Shown: one piece after another, positions 35,757 through 43,971 of the stretch | Layout: each line of letters starts with the position of its first letter | How positions within the stretch are numbered: the first letter of the stretch is position 1 | NCBI RefSeq assembly: GCF_002920535.1 | Contig: NZ_PQSS01000011.1 | Span: 62,001 to 126,000 of the forward strand | Length of the DNA: 64,000 nucleotides | Reading direction: 5' to 3' | From: Streptomyces sp. Ru71 | Lineage (GTDB): Bacteria > Actinomycetota > Actinomycetes > Streptomycetales > Streptomycetaceae | Notes under the pieces: generated by a model | What the model saw: the letters and a program-made list of their open reading frames with translations, nothing else | Told to the model about the DNA's origin: nothing | Database searches by the model: none | Translations under genes and position numbers: made by a program

Positions 35757-36341
35757 TTGCGCAAGCTCACCTACTTCATCGCCTGCTCGATCGACGGGTT
35801 CATCGGTGACCCGGCCGGCGACGCCTCGTCGATGTACTCGTTCGTCGACGAGGAGTTCATCGCGTTCCTCGCGGCGGAGTACCCGGAGACGATGGCGACC
35901 CCTGGCCGTCGCGCGATGGGTCTCGACGACCTGCCGAACAAACGGTTCGACACGATCATCCAGGGGCGGGGCAGCTATGAACTCGCCCTCAAGGAGGGCA
36001 TCACCAGCCCGTATGCCCATCTGCGCGAGCACGTCGCCTCGCGCACCCTGGGGGAGTCGCCCGACCCGAACGTCGAGATCATCGCGGATGACCTGGTGGG
36101 GAAGGTGCGCGAGCTGAAGGCCGAGGAGGGTGGGCTCGGCATCTATCTGTGCGGTGGGTCGCGGCTCGCCGGGCAGCTGGTCGACGAGGTCGACGAGCTC
36201 GTCATCAAGACCTACCCGCAGATCTACGGTTCGGGCATGCCGATGTTCGGCTCGGCCTTCGCCGTCACGGACTTCCGGCTGGAGGACGTGCGCACGTTCA
36301 GGAACGGCGTCCTGGTGCGGACGTACAGCAGGAAGGGCTGA
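35757..36341 (+). CDS. dihydrofolate reductase-family (RibD C-terminal) protein
   Basis: A 194-residue single-domain protein beginning RKLTYFIACSIDGFIGDPAGD, the standard N-terminus of this family, so TTG 35757 is accepted as start despite a weak ribosome-binding site. KRFDTIIQGRGSYE and IYLCGGSRLAGQL mark the NADPH-binding fold. The family shares the DHFR/RibD fold, but these stand-alone members rarely act on folate and their substrates are unknown. The upstream spacer has two ACTACAA boxes (35699-35719) that could be an operator. Confidence 0.88.
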   Translation: MRKLTYFIACSIDGFIGDPAGDASSMYSFVDEEFIAFLAAEYPETMATPGRRAMGLDDLPNKRFDTIIQGRGSYELALKEGITSPYAHLREHVASRTLGESPDPNVEIIADDLVGKVRELKAEEGGLGIYLCGGSRLAGQLVDEVDELVIKTYPQIYGSGMPMFGSAFAVTDFRLEDVRTFRNGVLVRTYSRKG

Positions 36342-36360
36342 GCCGCCCTACGCTGGGGAG

Positions 36361-36579
36361 ATGGACCGCGACGAACCCGTCTGCCCCGTCTGCGGACAGC
36401 CCGTCGAGAGGGTCGTCCGGCGGCACAAGACGCTGGGCGCCTGGGTGCCGGTGTGGGGGCCCGGGCCCTGCCGCAACCCCGAGTGCCCGGCGGCCCGTGC
36501 GGAGGAGGAGCCCGGGGGCGTCGCCCCGGCCGAGGAGGCCGCGCAGAAAGCGGACGACGCCCCGCGGAAAGGTGGCTAG
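36361..36579 (+). CDS. small zinc-ribbon protein
   Basis: A 72-residue ORF from ATG 36361. CPVCGQPVERVVRRHKTLGAWVPVWGPGPCRNPEC provides two Cys-X2/X4-Cys pairs able to bind one zinc ion; the remainder is an acidic Ala/Glu/Gly tail. It lies 19 bases after the reductase-family gene and 9 before the DUF952 gene, so probably one transcript. No function is known. Confidence 0.78.
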   Translation: MDRDEPVCPVCGQPVERVVRRHKTLGAWVPVWGPGPCRNPECPAARAEEEPGGVAPAEEAAQKADDAPRKGG

Positions 36580-36588
36580 CGTGGGCGC

Positions 36589-36924
36589 ATGACCGACGCC
36601 CCGCACATCCTCCACCTCACCGAACGCTCCCTGTGGGAGGCCGCCCGCGCCCGGGGCCGGTACACGATGTCGACCCGCGGCCGCACCCTGGAGCAGGAGG
36701 GTTTCATCCACTGCTCGACCCGGGCGCAACTGCCCGCGGTGGCCGCCTTTCTGTACGGCGGCTACGACGGCCCGGACGAGCTGGTCGTCCTCGTCGTGGA
36801 CCCGGCGCGGCTGGATGTGCCGCTGAAGTACGAGGCCGCCGAGCCCGGCGGAGAGGAGTTCCCGCACGTGTACGGGCCCATCCCGGCGGCCGCCGTGGTG
36901 GCCGAGGAGCCGTGGTCGGCCTGA
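36589..36924 (+). CDS. DUF952 family protein
   Basis: A 111-residue protein with the DUF952 marks ILHLTERSLWEAARARGRYT, GFIHCSTRAQLPAVAAFLYGG and FPHVYGPIPAAAV. The family fold is known from structural genomics but its role is not; an enzymatic function has been suggested from conserved His and Cys residues (IHCS here). Last gene of the short plus-strand cluster beginning at 35757. Confidence 0.92.
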   Translation: MTDAPHILHLTERSLWEAARARGRYTMSTRGRTLEQEGFIHCSTRAQLPAVAAFLYGGYDGPDELVVLVVDPARLDVPLKYEAAEPGGEEFPHVYGPIPAAAVVAEEPWSA

Positions 36925-36928
36925 GCCG

Positions 36929-37339
36929 TCAGCCGTCCGCCCGCTGCATGAACCGCAGCAGATTGCCCGCCGGGTCCCGGAACGCGCAGTCCCGCACCCC
37001 GTAGGGCTGGTCCATCGGCTCCTGCAGGATCTCCGTGCCCGCCTCCCTGACCTTCTCGCACAGCGCCTCGCAGTCGGGGGTGGTGAAGATGACGCCGCGC
37101 AGCACGCCCTTGGCCAGCAGCCGGGTCAGGGTCTCCCGGTCGGCGGGGGAGGCGTCGGCAGCCGGCGGCTCCAGCACGATCTCCACGTCCGGCTGGAGCG
37201 GGGAGCCGACGGTCAGCCAGCGCAGCCCCTCGTACTCCACGTCGTTGCGCAGCTGGAGGCCGAGGACGTCCCGGTAGAAGGCGAGCGCCTTGTCGGGGTC
37301 GTCGACGGTGATGAAGCACTGCTTCAGTTTCACATCCAT
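36929..37339 (-). CDS. VOC-family (glyoxalase-like) protein
   Basis: A 136-residue single VOC protein made of two beta-alpha-beta-beta-beta modules: KQCFITVDDPDKALAFYRDVLGLQ and GVIFTTPDCEALCEKVREAG, ending VRDCAFRDPAGNLLRF. Metal-ligand positions typical of active enzymes are partly present, but the substrate is not predictable. I use ATG 37339. It lies 10 bases after the AraC-type gene on the same strand, a pairing common in actinobacteria. Confidence 0.88.
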   Translation of the reverse strand: MDVKLKQCFITVDDPDKALAFYRDVLGLQLRNDVEYEGLRWLTVGSPLQPDVEIVLEPPAADASPADRETLTRLLAKGVLRGVIFTTPDCEALCEKVREAGTEILQEPMDQPYGVRDCAFRDPAGNLLRFMQRADG

Positions 37340-37349
37340 GACGGTCAAC

Positions 37350-37742
37350 CTAAGGTCGGCGCGGGCGCGTGAGCCGGCGCACCACGCAGGGCGGGATCAC
37401 CGCGACCTCCTCGTGCGGACGGGCCCGGTACGCGCTCGGTGTCATGCCCACCAGCTGGGTGAACCGGGAGCTGAACGAGCCCAGCGAGGTGCAGCCGACG
37501 GCGAAGCACACCTCGGTCACGCTCAGGTCCCCGCGCCGCAGCAGCGCCTTGGCGCGCTCCACCCGGAGGGTCATCAGATAGCCGTAGGGCGTCTCGCCGT
37601 ACGCCTCGCGGAAGCTGCGCTGGAAGTGGCCCGGAGACATCAGCGCCGTACGGGCGAGCGTGGCGATGTCGAGAGGCTCGGCGTACTCGCGGTCCATGCG
37701 GTCACGGGCCCTGCGCAGCCGGGCCAGGTCCTCGGGGGTCAC
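37350..37742 (-). CDS. AraC-family regulator (HTH domain only)
   Basis: A 130-residue regulator consisting of little more than the double HTH: LDIATLARTALMSPGHFQRSFREAYGETPYGYLMTLR and LSVTEVCFAVGCTSLGSFSSRFTQLVGMTPSAYRAR. I start at GTG 37742 (VTPEDLARLRRARDRMD). With no ligand domain it resembles SoxS/MarA-size regulators. It is co-transcribed with the VOC gene, which it probably controls. Confidence 0.9.
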   Translation of the reverse strand: MTPEDLARLRRARDRMDREYAEPLDIATLARTALMSPGHFQRSFREAYGETPYGYLMTLRVERAKALLRRGDLSVTEVCFAVGCTSLGSFSSRFTQLVGMTPSAYRARPHEEVAVIPPCVVRRLTRPRRP

Positions 37743-37781
37743 CCGGCCAGCATGCCACGCGGAACCGGCCCAGCACATGGG

Positions 37782-37860
37782 GATCAATTGATCGGGTGCT
37801 GAGCGAATTGCGATCGATTGATACGTGGGCATTGACGTGATCCTTGTGCCTCCCTAGCTT
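37782..37860 (+). promoter_or_regulatory. promoter and TGATC operator boxes upstream of the beta-helix gene
   Basis: A perfect 12-bp palindrome GATCAATTGATC (37782-37793) and an imperfect copy GATCGATTGATA (37812-37823) precede a good promoter: TTGACG at 37832 and TAGCTT at 37855 with a 17-base spacer. The same TGATC theme recurs upstream of the regulator and the ABC genes, pointing to one regulator for all three units. Confidence 0.7.
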
Positions 37861-37909
37861 CGGGCGTCGTTCCGGTCCCTCTGAGCCACCCAAGGAAGGT
37901 GGACACTCC

Positions 37910-39400
37910 ATGAGGATCACCCCCGCCCTGTGCCGGTCGGCCGTGGCCGCCCTCGCGCTGATCGGTACGGCCGCGCTGCCCGCCGTACCGGCAGCGGCCG
38001 CCGGCACGACGACCTACGTCGACTGCTCCCGCCCCACGGCGGGTGACGGCAGCCAGGCCGCCCCCTTCAACAGCCTCGCCCAGGCCAACGGCCGCACCTA
38101 CGGCCCCGGCGACACCCTCGCCCTGGCCGCCGGCACCACCTGCACCGGCACCCTCACACCCCGGGGAAGCGGCACCGCCGCCGCACCCGCCACGCTCACC
38201 TCGTACGGCTCCGGCGCCCGGCCGGTGATCGACGGCGCCGGCGCACCCGACGCCGTGGCCTTCACCGACCAGGACCACTGGACGGTCACCGGCCTGAAGA
38301 TCACCAATCCGGCCCCGGCCCTGGCCCGCCGCACCGGGCTGCGGATCTCCGCCACCGACGGCCGCGCCCACTCCGGTTTCGACATCGGCGATCTCGTCGT
38401 CGACCGGGTCGCCGGGCAGACCAACAAGAACAGCCCGACGACCGACGACTACGTGCAGTCCGCCGGCATCGTCACCGGCGCGAGCGGCACCGGGTCCACG
38501 CTCGACGACATCCACGTCCACGACAACGTCATCAGCAACACCGGGGGCGGGGGAGTGAAGGTCCGAGTGGGCGCGATGGCGCTCAAGGGCACCGGTGTGC
38601 TGGTCGAGCGGAACACGATCAGCGACGTGGGCGGCGACGGCGTCATCGTCAGCTACGCCGAGGCGCCGCTGATCCAGTACAACACCGCCTCCGGCGTGGG
38701 CAACGGGGTCTATCCGTTCTCGGGCGGCAACTTCGCCGGGATCTGGGTGCTCGGCGACCACAACCCGGTGATGCAGTTCAACGCCGTCCACGACATCACG
38801 CGGATGTCCGTCTTCGACAGCGAGGCCTTCGACTGCGACTGGGGCAACACCGGCACCTGCACCATCCAGTACAACTTCAGCCGGGACAACATCGGCGGGT
38901 TCTTCCTCGACTGCGACGGCTGCGGCACCAGCGGGGCGGCGACCCAGGTCGTCCGCTACAACGTCTCCGAGAACGACTGCCGGATCGTCCACGCCTCCGG
39001 CGGCCGGTCCGCGCTGCGGATGTACAACAACGTCTTCTACTGCCCGGACAAGAAGTTCGACGTCACGCTGCCCTCGAACAGCCTCGTGGAGAACAACATC
39101 TGGGTGGGCACCGCCGACTCCAGGCTGCCCACCGGGTCCGGGATCTCCTGGCTGTGGAACGTCTTCCAGGGCGTGCCCCGGCCCACCGCCAACGGCATCG
39201 CCGGCGACCCGAGGTTCACCGCCCCCGGCACCGGCGGCGACACCCTGGCCTCCGCCGGCGGCTACCGGCTGCGCGCCGACTCCCCGGCCCTGGCCAACGG
39301 CGGCGTCGTCCAGGACAACGGCGGCCGGGACTACTGGGGCAACCCGGTCTCGGCGACCGCGAAGCCGAACCGGGGCGCGTACAACGGGCCGGGACTGTAG
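37910..39400 (+). CDS. secreted right-handed beta-helix protein
   Basis: A 496-residue exported protein. Residues 1-32 form a Sec signal peptide (RR-less, hydrophobic AAVAALALIGTAALPA, cleavage near AAA-GTT). The rest is built of short beta-helix rungs with many Asn/Gly/Val turns (VLVERNTISDVGGDGVIVSY, IQYNTASGVGNGVY). Such folds are used by pectate lyases and other polysaccharide lyases or hydrolases, but I see no definitive catalytic set. The adjacent sugar ABC transporter and shared operator boxes suggest it trims a polysaccharide whose product is imported. Several Cys residues (for example DCDGCG) could form disulphides. Confidence 0.85.
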   Translation: MRITPALCRSAVAALALIGTAALPAVPAAAAGTTTYVDCSRPTAGDGSQAAPFNSLAQANGRTYGPGDTLALAAGTTCTGTLTPRGSGTAAAPATLTSYGSGARPVIDGAGAPDAVAFTDQDHWTVTGLKITNPAPALARRTGLRISATDGRAHSGFDIGDLVVDRVAGQTNKNSPTTDDYVQSAGIVTGASGTGSTLDDIHVHDNVISNTGGGGVKVRVGAMALKGTGVLVERNTISDVGGDGVIVSYAEAPLIQYNTASGVGNGVYPFSGGNFAGIWVLGDHNPVMQFNAVHDITRMSVFDSEAFDCDWGNTGTCTIQYNFSRDNIGGFFLDCDGCGTSGAATQVVRYNVSENDCRIVHASGGRSALRMYNNVFYCPDKKFDVTLPSNSLVENNIWVGTADSRLPTGSGISWLWNVFQGVPRPTANGIAGDPRFTAPGTGGDTLASAGGYRLRADSPALANGGVVQDNGGRDYWGNPVSATAKPNRGAYNGPGL

Positions 39401-39445
39401 CGCGGGCCGGGACTGCAGCGCGGGCCCGGGCGATGGCCTGAGCGG

Positions 39446-39473
39446 ATTGATCAGATGACCACGATGTGATCGG
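39446..39473 (+). promoter_or_regulatory. TGATC boxes upstream of the DeoR/LacI regulator
   Basis: ATTGATCAGAT (39446-39456) and TGTGATCGGAT (39465-39475) repeat the operator theme of the neighbouring units, 83-112 bases before the regulator start. This suggests autoregulation. Confidence 0.6.
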
Positions 39474-39557
39474 ATACCGTGAGGGCGGGAGGTCGTGAGG
39501 CAGCCCGGACGGCGACGGCGGCCGGCGCCGTCGCGTCGCCAGGATCAGGAGGACCCG

Positions 39558-40619
39558 ATGGCCACATCGGCGCAGGAACGCCGTACGCGCATCCTTCAGG
39601 TGGTGCGGGAGGCCGGATCCGTCCGGGTCGTGGAGCTCGCCGAACGCCTCGGCATCCCCGCCGTCACGGTGCGCCGGGACGTGGCCGCGCTGGCCGAGGA
39701 GGGGCGCCTGGAGCGCACGCACGGCGCGGTCTCGCTGTCGGCGGGCGCCTCCGCGGCCGGGCCCGGCGGGCAGGGACGGGTGATCGGCATGCTCGTGCCG
39801 TCCGTCGGGTCGTACTTCGACGAGGTCGTCGCGGGTGCCAGCGCCGCGGCGACCGCCGCCGGGGCCCGCGTGGTGCTCGGCATCGCCCCCTACGAGGCGG
39901 ACAGCGACCGCGCCCAGGTCGAACGGCTGCTGGAGTCGGACGTCGACGGGCTGCTGCTGACCCCCAACTGGTCGGCGGACGGCGGCCTCGTGGGCAGCGA
40001 CTGGCTGGGCGACCTGCCGGTGCCGGCCGTCCTCGTGGAGCGCCGGGCCGCGCCCGCCAGCCCCGCCGCGGGGCTCGACGCGGTCTGCTCCAACCACCGC
40101 CACGGCGTGCTGCTCGCCCTGCGCCGGCTCGCCGGGCTCGGCCACACGTCCGTGCTGCTCGCGGCGCGTTCCGACACCCGCACGGCGCACGAGGTGCGCG
40201 CCGGGTACGCCGTCGCGGTCGAGGGTCTCGGGCTCGCGGACCTGCCGGTCGTCGACATTCCCACGCCGGCCGCGGCGCGGCCCGCGGGCGGTCATCAGGC
40301 GCTGGCCGCGCGGATCGCCGAGGCCGCCGCCTCCGGCGTACGGGCGGTGCTGGTCCACAACGACCAGGACGCCATCCAGCTGCCGCCGCTGCTGCGCGCG
40401 CACGGTCTGACCGTGCCCGACGACCTGGCCCTGGTGTCGTACGACGACGTCTACGCGAACCTCTCCGACCCGCCGCTGACCGCGGTGGCCCCGCCCAAGC
40501 GGGCCGTGGGCGCGGAGGCGCTGCGGCTGCTGCTGCGCCGCCTCGACGAGGGGGACGCGCTGCCGGTGCACCAGATCGAGCTGCTGCCCTCGCTCACCGT
40601 GCGGGCGTCCTGCGGCTGA
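39558..40619 (+). CDS. DeoR-HTH/LacI-sensor hybrid transcriptional regulator
   Basis: A 353-residue hybrid. The N-terminus is a DeoR-type winged helix (QERRTRILQVVREAGSVRVVELAERLGIPAVTVRRDVAALAEEGRLERTHGAV), and from about residue 75 a periplasmic-binding-protein-like sensor of the LacI kind follows (IGMLVPSVGSYFDEVVAGASAAA, ending VSYDDVYANLSDPPLTAV). ATG 39558 has AGGAGG six bases upstream. It sits between the beta-helix gene and the ABC operon, both preceded by TGATC boxes, so it is the likely local repressor with a sugar-type effector. Confidence 0.9.
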   Translation: MATSAQERRTRILQVVREAGSVRVVELAERLGIPAVTVRRDVAALAEEGRLERTHGAVSLSAGASAAGPGGQGRVIGMLVPSVGSYFDEVVAGASAAATAAGARVVLGIAPYEADSDRAQVERLLESDVDGLLLTPNWSADGGLVGSDWLGDLPVPAVLVERRAAPASPAAGLDAVCSNHRHGVLLALRRLAGLGHTSVLLAARSDTRTAHEVRAGYAVAVEGLGLADLPVVDIPTPAAARPAGGHQALAARIAEAAASGVRAVLVHNDQDAIQLPPLLRAHGLTVPDDLALVSYDDVYANLSDPPLTAVAPPKRAVGAEALRLLLRRLDEGDALPVHQIELLPSLTVRASCG

Positions 40620-40688
40620 CGCGCCCGGGCCCGCCGGACTCGGCGCCCGGCCCCGCCGGACTCGGGTTCGGGCTGATCACTTCAGATC

Positions 40689-40733
40689 ATTTGATCGAAG
40701 AGTATTGACTCCGATCAAATGGCGACTGAGGAT
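40689..40733 (+). promoter_or_regulatory. promoter with embedded operator for the sugar ABC operon
   Basis: ATTTGATCG (40689-40697) and CGATCAAAT (40712-40720) form a perfect 9-bp inverted repeat with a 14-base spacer. It overlaps a promoter with TTGACT at 40705 and GAGGAT at 40728 (17-base spacing), so a bound repressor would block RNA polymerase. More TGATC half-sites lie just upstream (40674 and 40685). Confidence 0.78.
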
Positions 40734-40769
40734 GTCACCCGATCCCGCCCCGTTCAAGGAGCCGCGCCC

Positions 40770-42107
40770 ATGACTTCCTCCGCCACCGCACGCAGAGTCC
40801 GCTCCACCGCCCTGATCGCCGTCACCGCCCTGTCCCTCACCGCGCTCGCCGCCTGCGGCTCGGGCGAGGACGCGGACGCCGGCGCCGCCGGCAAGAACGG
40901 CCCCGTGACGATCACCTTCTGGGGCTGGGCCAAGGGCACCAAGGACGTCGTCGACGCCTTCAACGCGGCCCAGAAGGACGTGAAGGTGCAGTTCCAGGAG
41001 ATCCCCTCCGGCAACGCCGGCGGCTACGCCAAGATCTCCAACGCGGTCAAGGCGGGCAACGCGCCCGACGTGTTCAACGTGGAGTACCCGCAGCTGCCGG
41101 ACTTCGTCAGCCAGGGCGCCGTCAAGGACATCAGCAAGCTGGTCCCGGCCGGCCTCAAGGCCAAGTACCTGCCGCAGGCGGTGCAGTTGACCACGCTCGG
41201 CGGATCGACCTGGGCGCTGCCGCTGGACGCCGCGCCGCAGACCTTCTACTACCGCAAGGACGTCTTCGCCAAGGCGCACATCACCACGCCGCCGAAGACC
41301 TGGGACGAGTTCCGCGCCGACGCCGAGAAGATCAAGAAGGCCGACCCCAAGGCCCGTATCGCCACCTTCTTCCCCGACGACCCCAGCACCTTCGAGGCGA
41401 TGGCCTGGCAGGCGGGCGCGCAGTGGTTCAAGACCGAGGGCGACGCGTGGAAGGTGAACTTCACCGACCCCGCCACCCAGCGGACCGCCGGCTACTGGCA
41501 GAAGATGATCGACGACGACCTGATCGACGTCGCCCCGTCCTTCTCCCAGCAGTGGACCGCCGCCCTGCAGAAGGGCCAGACCGTCGGCTACCTCGGCGCC
41601 AGCTGGGGCGCGGGCGTGCTCGGCGGCACCCTGCCCGACCAGACCGGCAAGTGGGCGGCCGCTCCCATCCCCACCGCCGACGGCAACCCGGCCAGCGGCA
41701 TGCTCGGCGGCTCCACCTTCGCCGTGTCCAAGGACAGCAAGAAGGCCGAGGCCGCGGTGAAGTTCGCCGAGTGGGCCACCACCACCGAGGCCGGCATCAA
41801 GGCCCGTATCGCCAGCGGCACCTCCTCCGCCTACCCGGCCGCACCCGCGCTCGTCCCGGTCGCCAAGGCCTCCTTCAAGGGCGCGCTGTTCCAGGGCCAG
41901 GACGTCTACACGCTCTTCCAGGACGCCGCCAAGTCGATCCGCCCCGACTGGGCCTGGGGCCCGGCCATGGGCGTCACCAACAACTCCCTCAAGGACTCCT
42001 TCGCCGGCATCCAGGGCGGCAAGGGCAGCATCCTCGACAGCGTCAAGGGCGCCCAGAGCGCGACCACGAAGGAACTCGGCAACCGCGGCATCAAGGTGAC
42101 CGGCTGA
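40770..42107 (+). CDS. sugar ABC transporter substrate-binding lipoprotein
   Basis: A 445-residue extracytoplasmic solute-binding protein of family 1. The signal peptide ends in a lipobox (ALAAC near residue 30), so the mature protein is lipid-anchored. VTITFWGWAKGTKDVVDAFNAA is the typical start of the sugar-binding fold. It is not DasA, whose sequence I recall as different. First gene of a tightly packed operon: the permease start overlaps its stop by one base (TGATG). The ligand is unknown; context favours an oligosaccharide or uronate released by the beta-helix protein. Confidence 0.93.
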   Translation: MTSSATARRVRSTALIAVTALSLTALAACGSGEDADAGAAGKNGPVTITFWGWAKGTKDVVDAFNAAQKDVKVQFQEIPSGNAGGYAKISNAVKAGNAPDVFNVEYPQLPDFVSQGAVKDISKLVPAGLKAKYLPQAVQLTTLGGSTWALPLDAAPQTFYYRKDVFAKAHITTPPKTWDEFRADAEKIKKADPKARIATFFPDDPSTFEAMAWQAGAQWFKTEGDAWKVNFTDPATQRTAGYWQKMIDDDLIDVAPSFSQQWTAALQKGQTVGYLGASWGAGVLGGTLPDQTGKWAAAPIPTADGNPASGMLGGSTFAVSKDSKKAEAAVKFAEWATTTEAGIKARIASGTSSAYPAAPALVPVAKASFKGALFQGQDVYTLFQDAAKSIRPDWAWGPAMGVTNNSLKDSFAGIQGGKGSILDSVKGAQSATTKELGNRGIKVTG

Positions 42108-43066
42108 TGGTCGCCCCGACGCTGCCCGGCGGCAGCGCCCCGGCCTCCCGCTCCGCCTCCCGCCCCGCCCGCCGGCGCGGGAGGCCGGGCGCCCCGGTGA
42201 CGCTGCTGCTGCCGTTCTTCCTGCTCTTCACCGCGTGCACGCTGATCCCCATCGGCAACGCCGTCTACCTCAGCCTCTACCGCGAGCGCCGCTCCGGCCT
42301 CGGCTTCGGCGGCGTGCAGCGCGTGTTCGCCGGCCTCGGCAACTACACGCAGGCCCTCGGCGACGCGTCCTTCCGGGGCGGCTTCGTCAACCTGGCGCTG
42401 TACTGCGTGCTGTACATCCCGCTGATGCTGGCCCTGTCCCTGCTGCTGGCGCTGCTGCTCGACTCCACGCTCGCCCGCGCCCGGCGCTTCTTCCAGCTGG
42501 CGCTGTTCCTGCCGCACGCCGTGCCCGGCATCATCGCCGCCCTGGTGTGGATGTACCTGTACACGCCCGGCGTCAGCCCGGTGATCGGCGCCCTGCACTC
42601 CGGCGGCATCGAGGCCGACCTGCTCGGCCACCCGGTCCCCGCCGTCGTCAACATCGCGCTGTGGGAGTGGACCGGCTACAACCTCATCATCTTCTTCGCC
42701 GCCCTCCAGGCCATCCCGCGCGAGGTGCTGGAAGCCTCCGTCGTCGACGGCGCGGGCCCCCTGCGCACCGCGCTCAGCATCAAACTCCCGCTGATCCGGC
42801 CCTCGCTCGCCATGGTCGGCCTGTTCACCGTGATCGGCTCGCTCCAGCTGTTCACCGAGCCGATGATCCTGCACGGCGCGGCCCCCGGCGTCGTCACCAC
42901 CTGGACCCCCAACATGTACGCCTACACCGCGGCCTTCGAACGGAACGACTACGGCCTCGCCGCGGCCGCCTCCGTCCTGCTCGCCCTCGCCGCCGCCGTC
43001 CTGTCCTTCGTGGTCACCCGGCTCAGCGGTGGCCGCGGCGCCGAGCCGAAGGGAGCGAAGGCATGA
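42107..43066 (+). CDS. sugar ABC transporter permease (MalF type)
   Basis: A 319-residue permease with six predicted helices after a 30-residue basic N-terminus. The EAA-type loop that contacts the ATPase reads EVLEASVVDGAGPLRTALSIKLPL. It overlaps both neighbours (one base with the binding protein, four with the second permease). No ATP-binding gene is in the operon, as is usual for Streptomyces sugar systems that share the multi-task ATPase MsiK. Confidence 0.93.
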   Translation: MVAPTLPGGSAPASRSASRPARRRGRPGAPVTLLLPFFLLFTACTLIPIGNAVYLSLYRERRSGLGFGGVQRVFAGLGNYTQALGDASFRGGFVNLALYCVLYIPLMLALSLLLALLLDSTLARARRFFQLALFLPHAVPGIIAALVWMYLYTPGVSPVIGALHSGGIEADLLGHPVPAVVNIALWEWTGYNLIIFFAALQAIPREVLEASVVDGAGPLRTALSIKLPLIRPSLAMVGLFTVIGSLQLFTEPMILHGAAPGVVTTWTPNMYAYTAAFERNDYGLAAAASVLLALAAAVLSFVVTRLSGGRGAEPKGAKA

Positions 43067-43971
43067 GCACCACCGCGCCCGTCCGGCCGGCACCGCCGAA
43101 GACCGATGCGTACGACACCCAGGAGCCGGGGCGCCGCCCCTGGTCCCTGTCGAAGACGGCCGTCAACGGCATCCTGCTGCTGGCCACCCTCTACACGCTC
43201 TTCCCGCTGCTGTGGCTGCTGACCGCCGCCGCCAAGAACACCGGCGACCTGCTCGGCGGGCGGACCCTGTCCCCCTCCCGCTGGCACCTCGGCGACAACC
43301 TCGCGAACCTCGCCGCGACCGGCGACGGCGTGTACTTCCGCTGGTACCTCAACTCCCTGCTGTACGCCGGCGGCGGCGCCCTGCTGTGCGGGCTGATCTG
43401 CGTCGCCGCGGGGTACGCCTTCCACGTCTCGCGCTTCGCCGGCAAGGAGAAGCTGTTCGGCCTGGTGCTGCTCGGCGTGCTGGTGCCGACCACCGCGCTC
43501 GCCCTGCCGATGTACCTGCTCGCCTCCAAGGTGGGCCTGGTCAACACCTTCTGGGCGGTGTTCCTGCCGTCCCTGGTCAACCCGTTCGGCGTCTACCTGG
43601 CCCGCGTCTTCTGCGCCGGCTATGTGCCCGGCGAGGTGCTGGAGGCCGCGCGCATGGACGGCGCGGGCGAACTGCGGACCTTCTGGTCGATCGGGCTGCG
43701 GATGGTGATGCCGGGGTTCGTGACGATCTGCCTGTTCCAGTTCACGGCGATCTGGAACAACTTCTTCCTGCCGCTGGTGATGCTGTCCGACACCAAGCTG
43801 TTCCCGGTCAGCCTCGGCCTGTACGCGTGGAACACCCAGACCCACTCCTTCCCCGAGTACTACCCGCTGGTGGTGACCGGCTCGCTGCTCGCCGTGATCC
43901 CGCTCGTCGTCGCCTTCGTCGCGCTGCAGCGGTTCTGGAAGGCGGGCATGACCGCGGGAGCCGTCAAGTGA
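43063..43971 (+). CDS. sugar ABC transporter permease (MalG type)
   Basis: A 302-residue permease with a 30-residue cytoplasmic N-terminus and six helices. The EAA loop is EVLEAARMDGAGELRTFWSIGLRMVMPG. The start overlaps the MalF-type gene by four bases (ATGA), and its stop overlaps the dehydrogenase start (GTGA), so the four genes form one transcript. Confidence 0.93.
   Translation: MSTTAPVRPAPPKTDAYDTQEPGRRPWSLSKTAVNGILLLATLYTLFPLLWLLTAAAKNTGDLLGGRTLSPSRWHLGDNLANLAATGDGVYFRWYLNSLLYAGGGALLCGLICVAAGYAFHVSRFAGKEKLFGLVLLGVLVPTTALALPMYLLASKVGLVNTFWAVFLPSLVNPFGVYLARVFCAGYVPGEVLEAARMDGAGELRTFWSIGLRMVMPGFVTICLFQFTAIWNNFFLPLVMLSDTKLFPVSLGLYAWNTQTHSFPEYYPLVVTGSLLAVIPLVVAFVALQRFWKAGMTAGAVK

Noticed and set aside
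40770..43971. Sugar ABC operon as relocated dasABC
   Set aside because: The binding-protein sequence differs from the DasA I recall, and the local operators are TGATC boxes, not dre sites.
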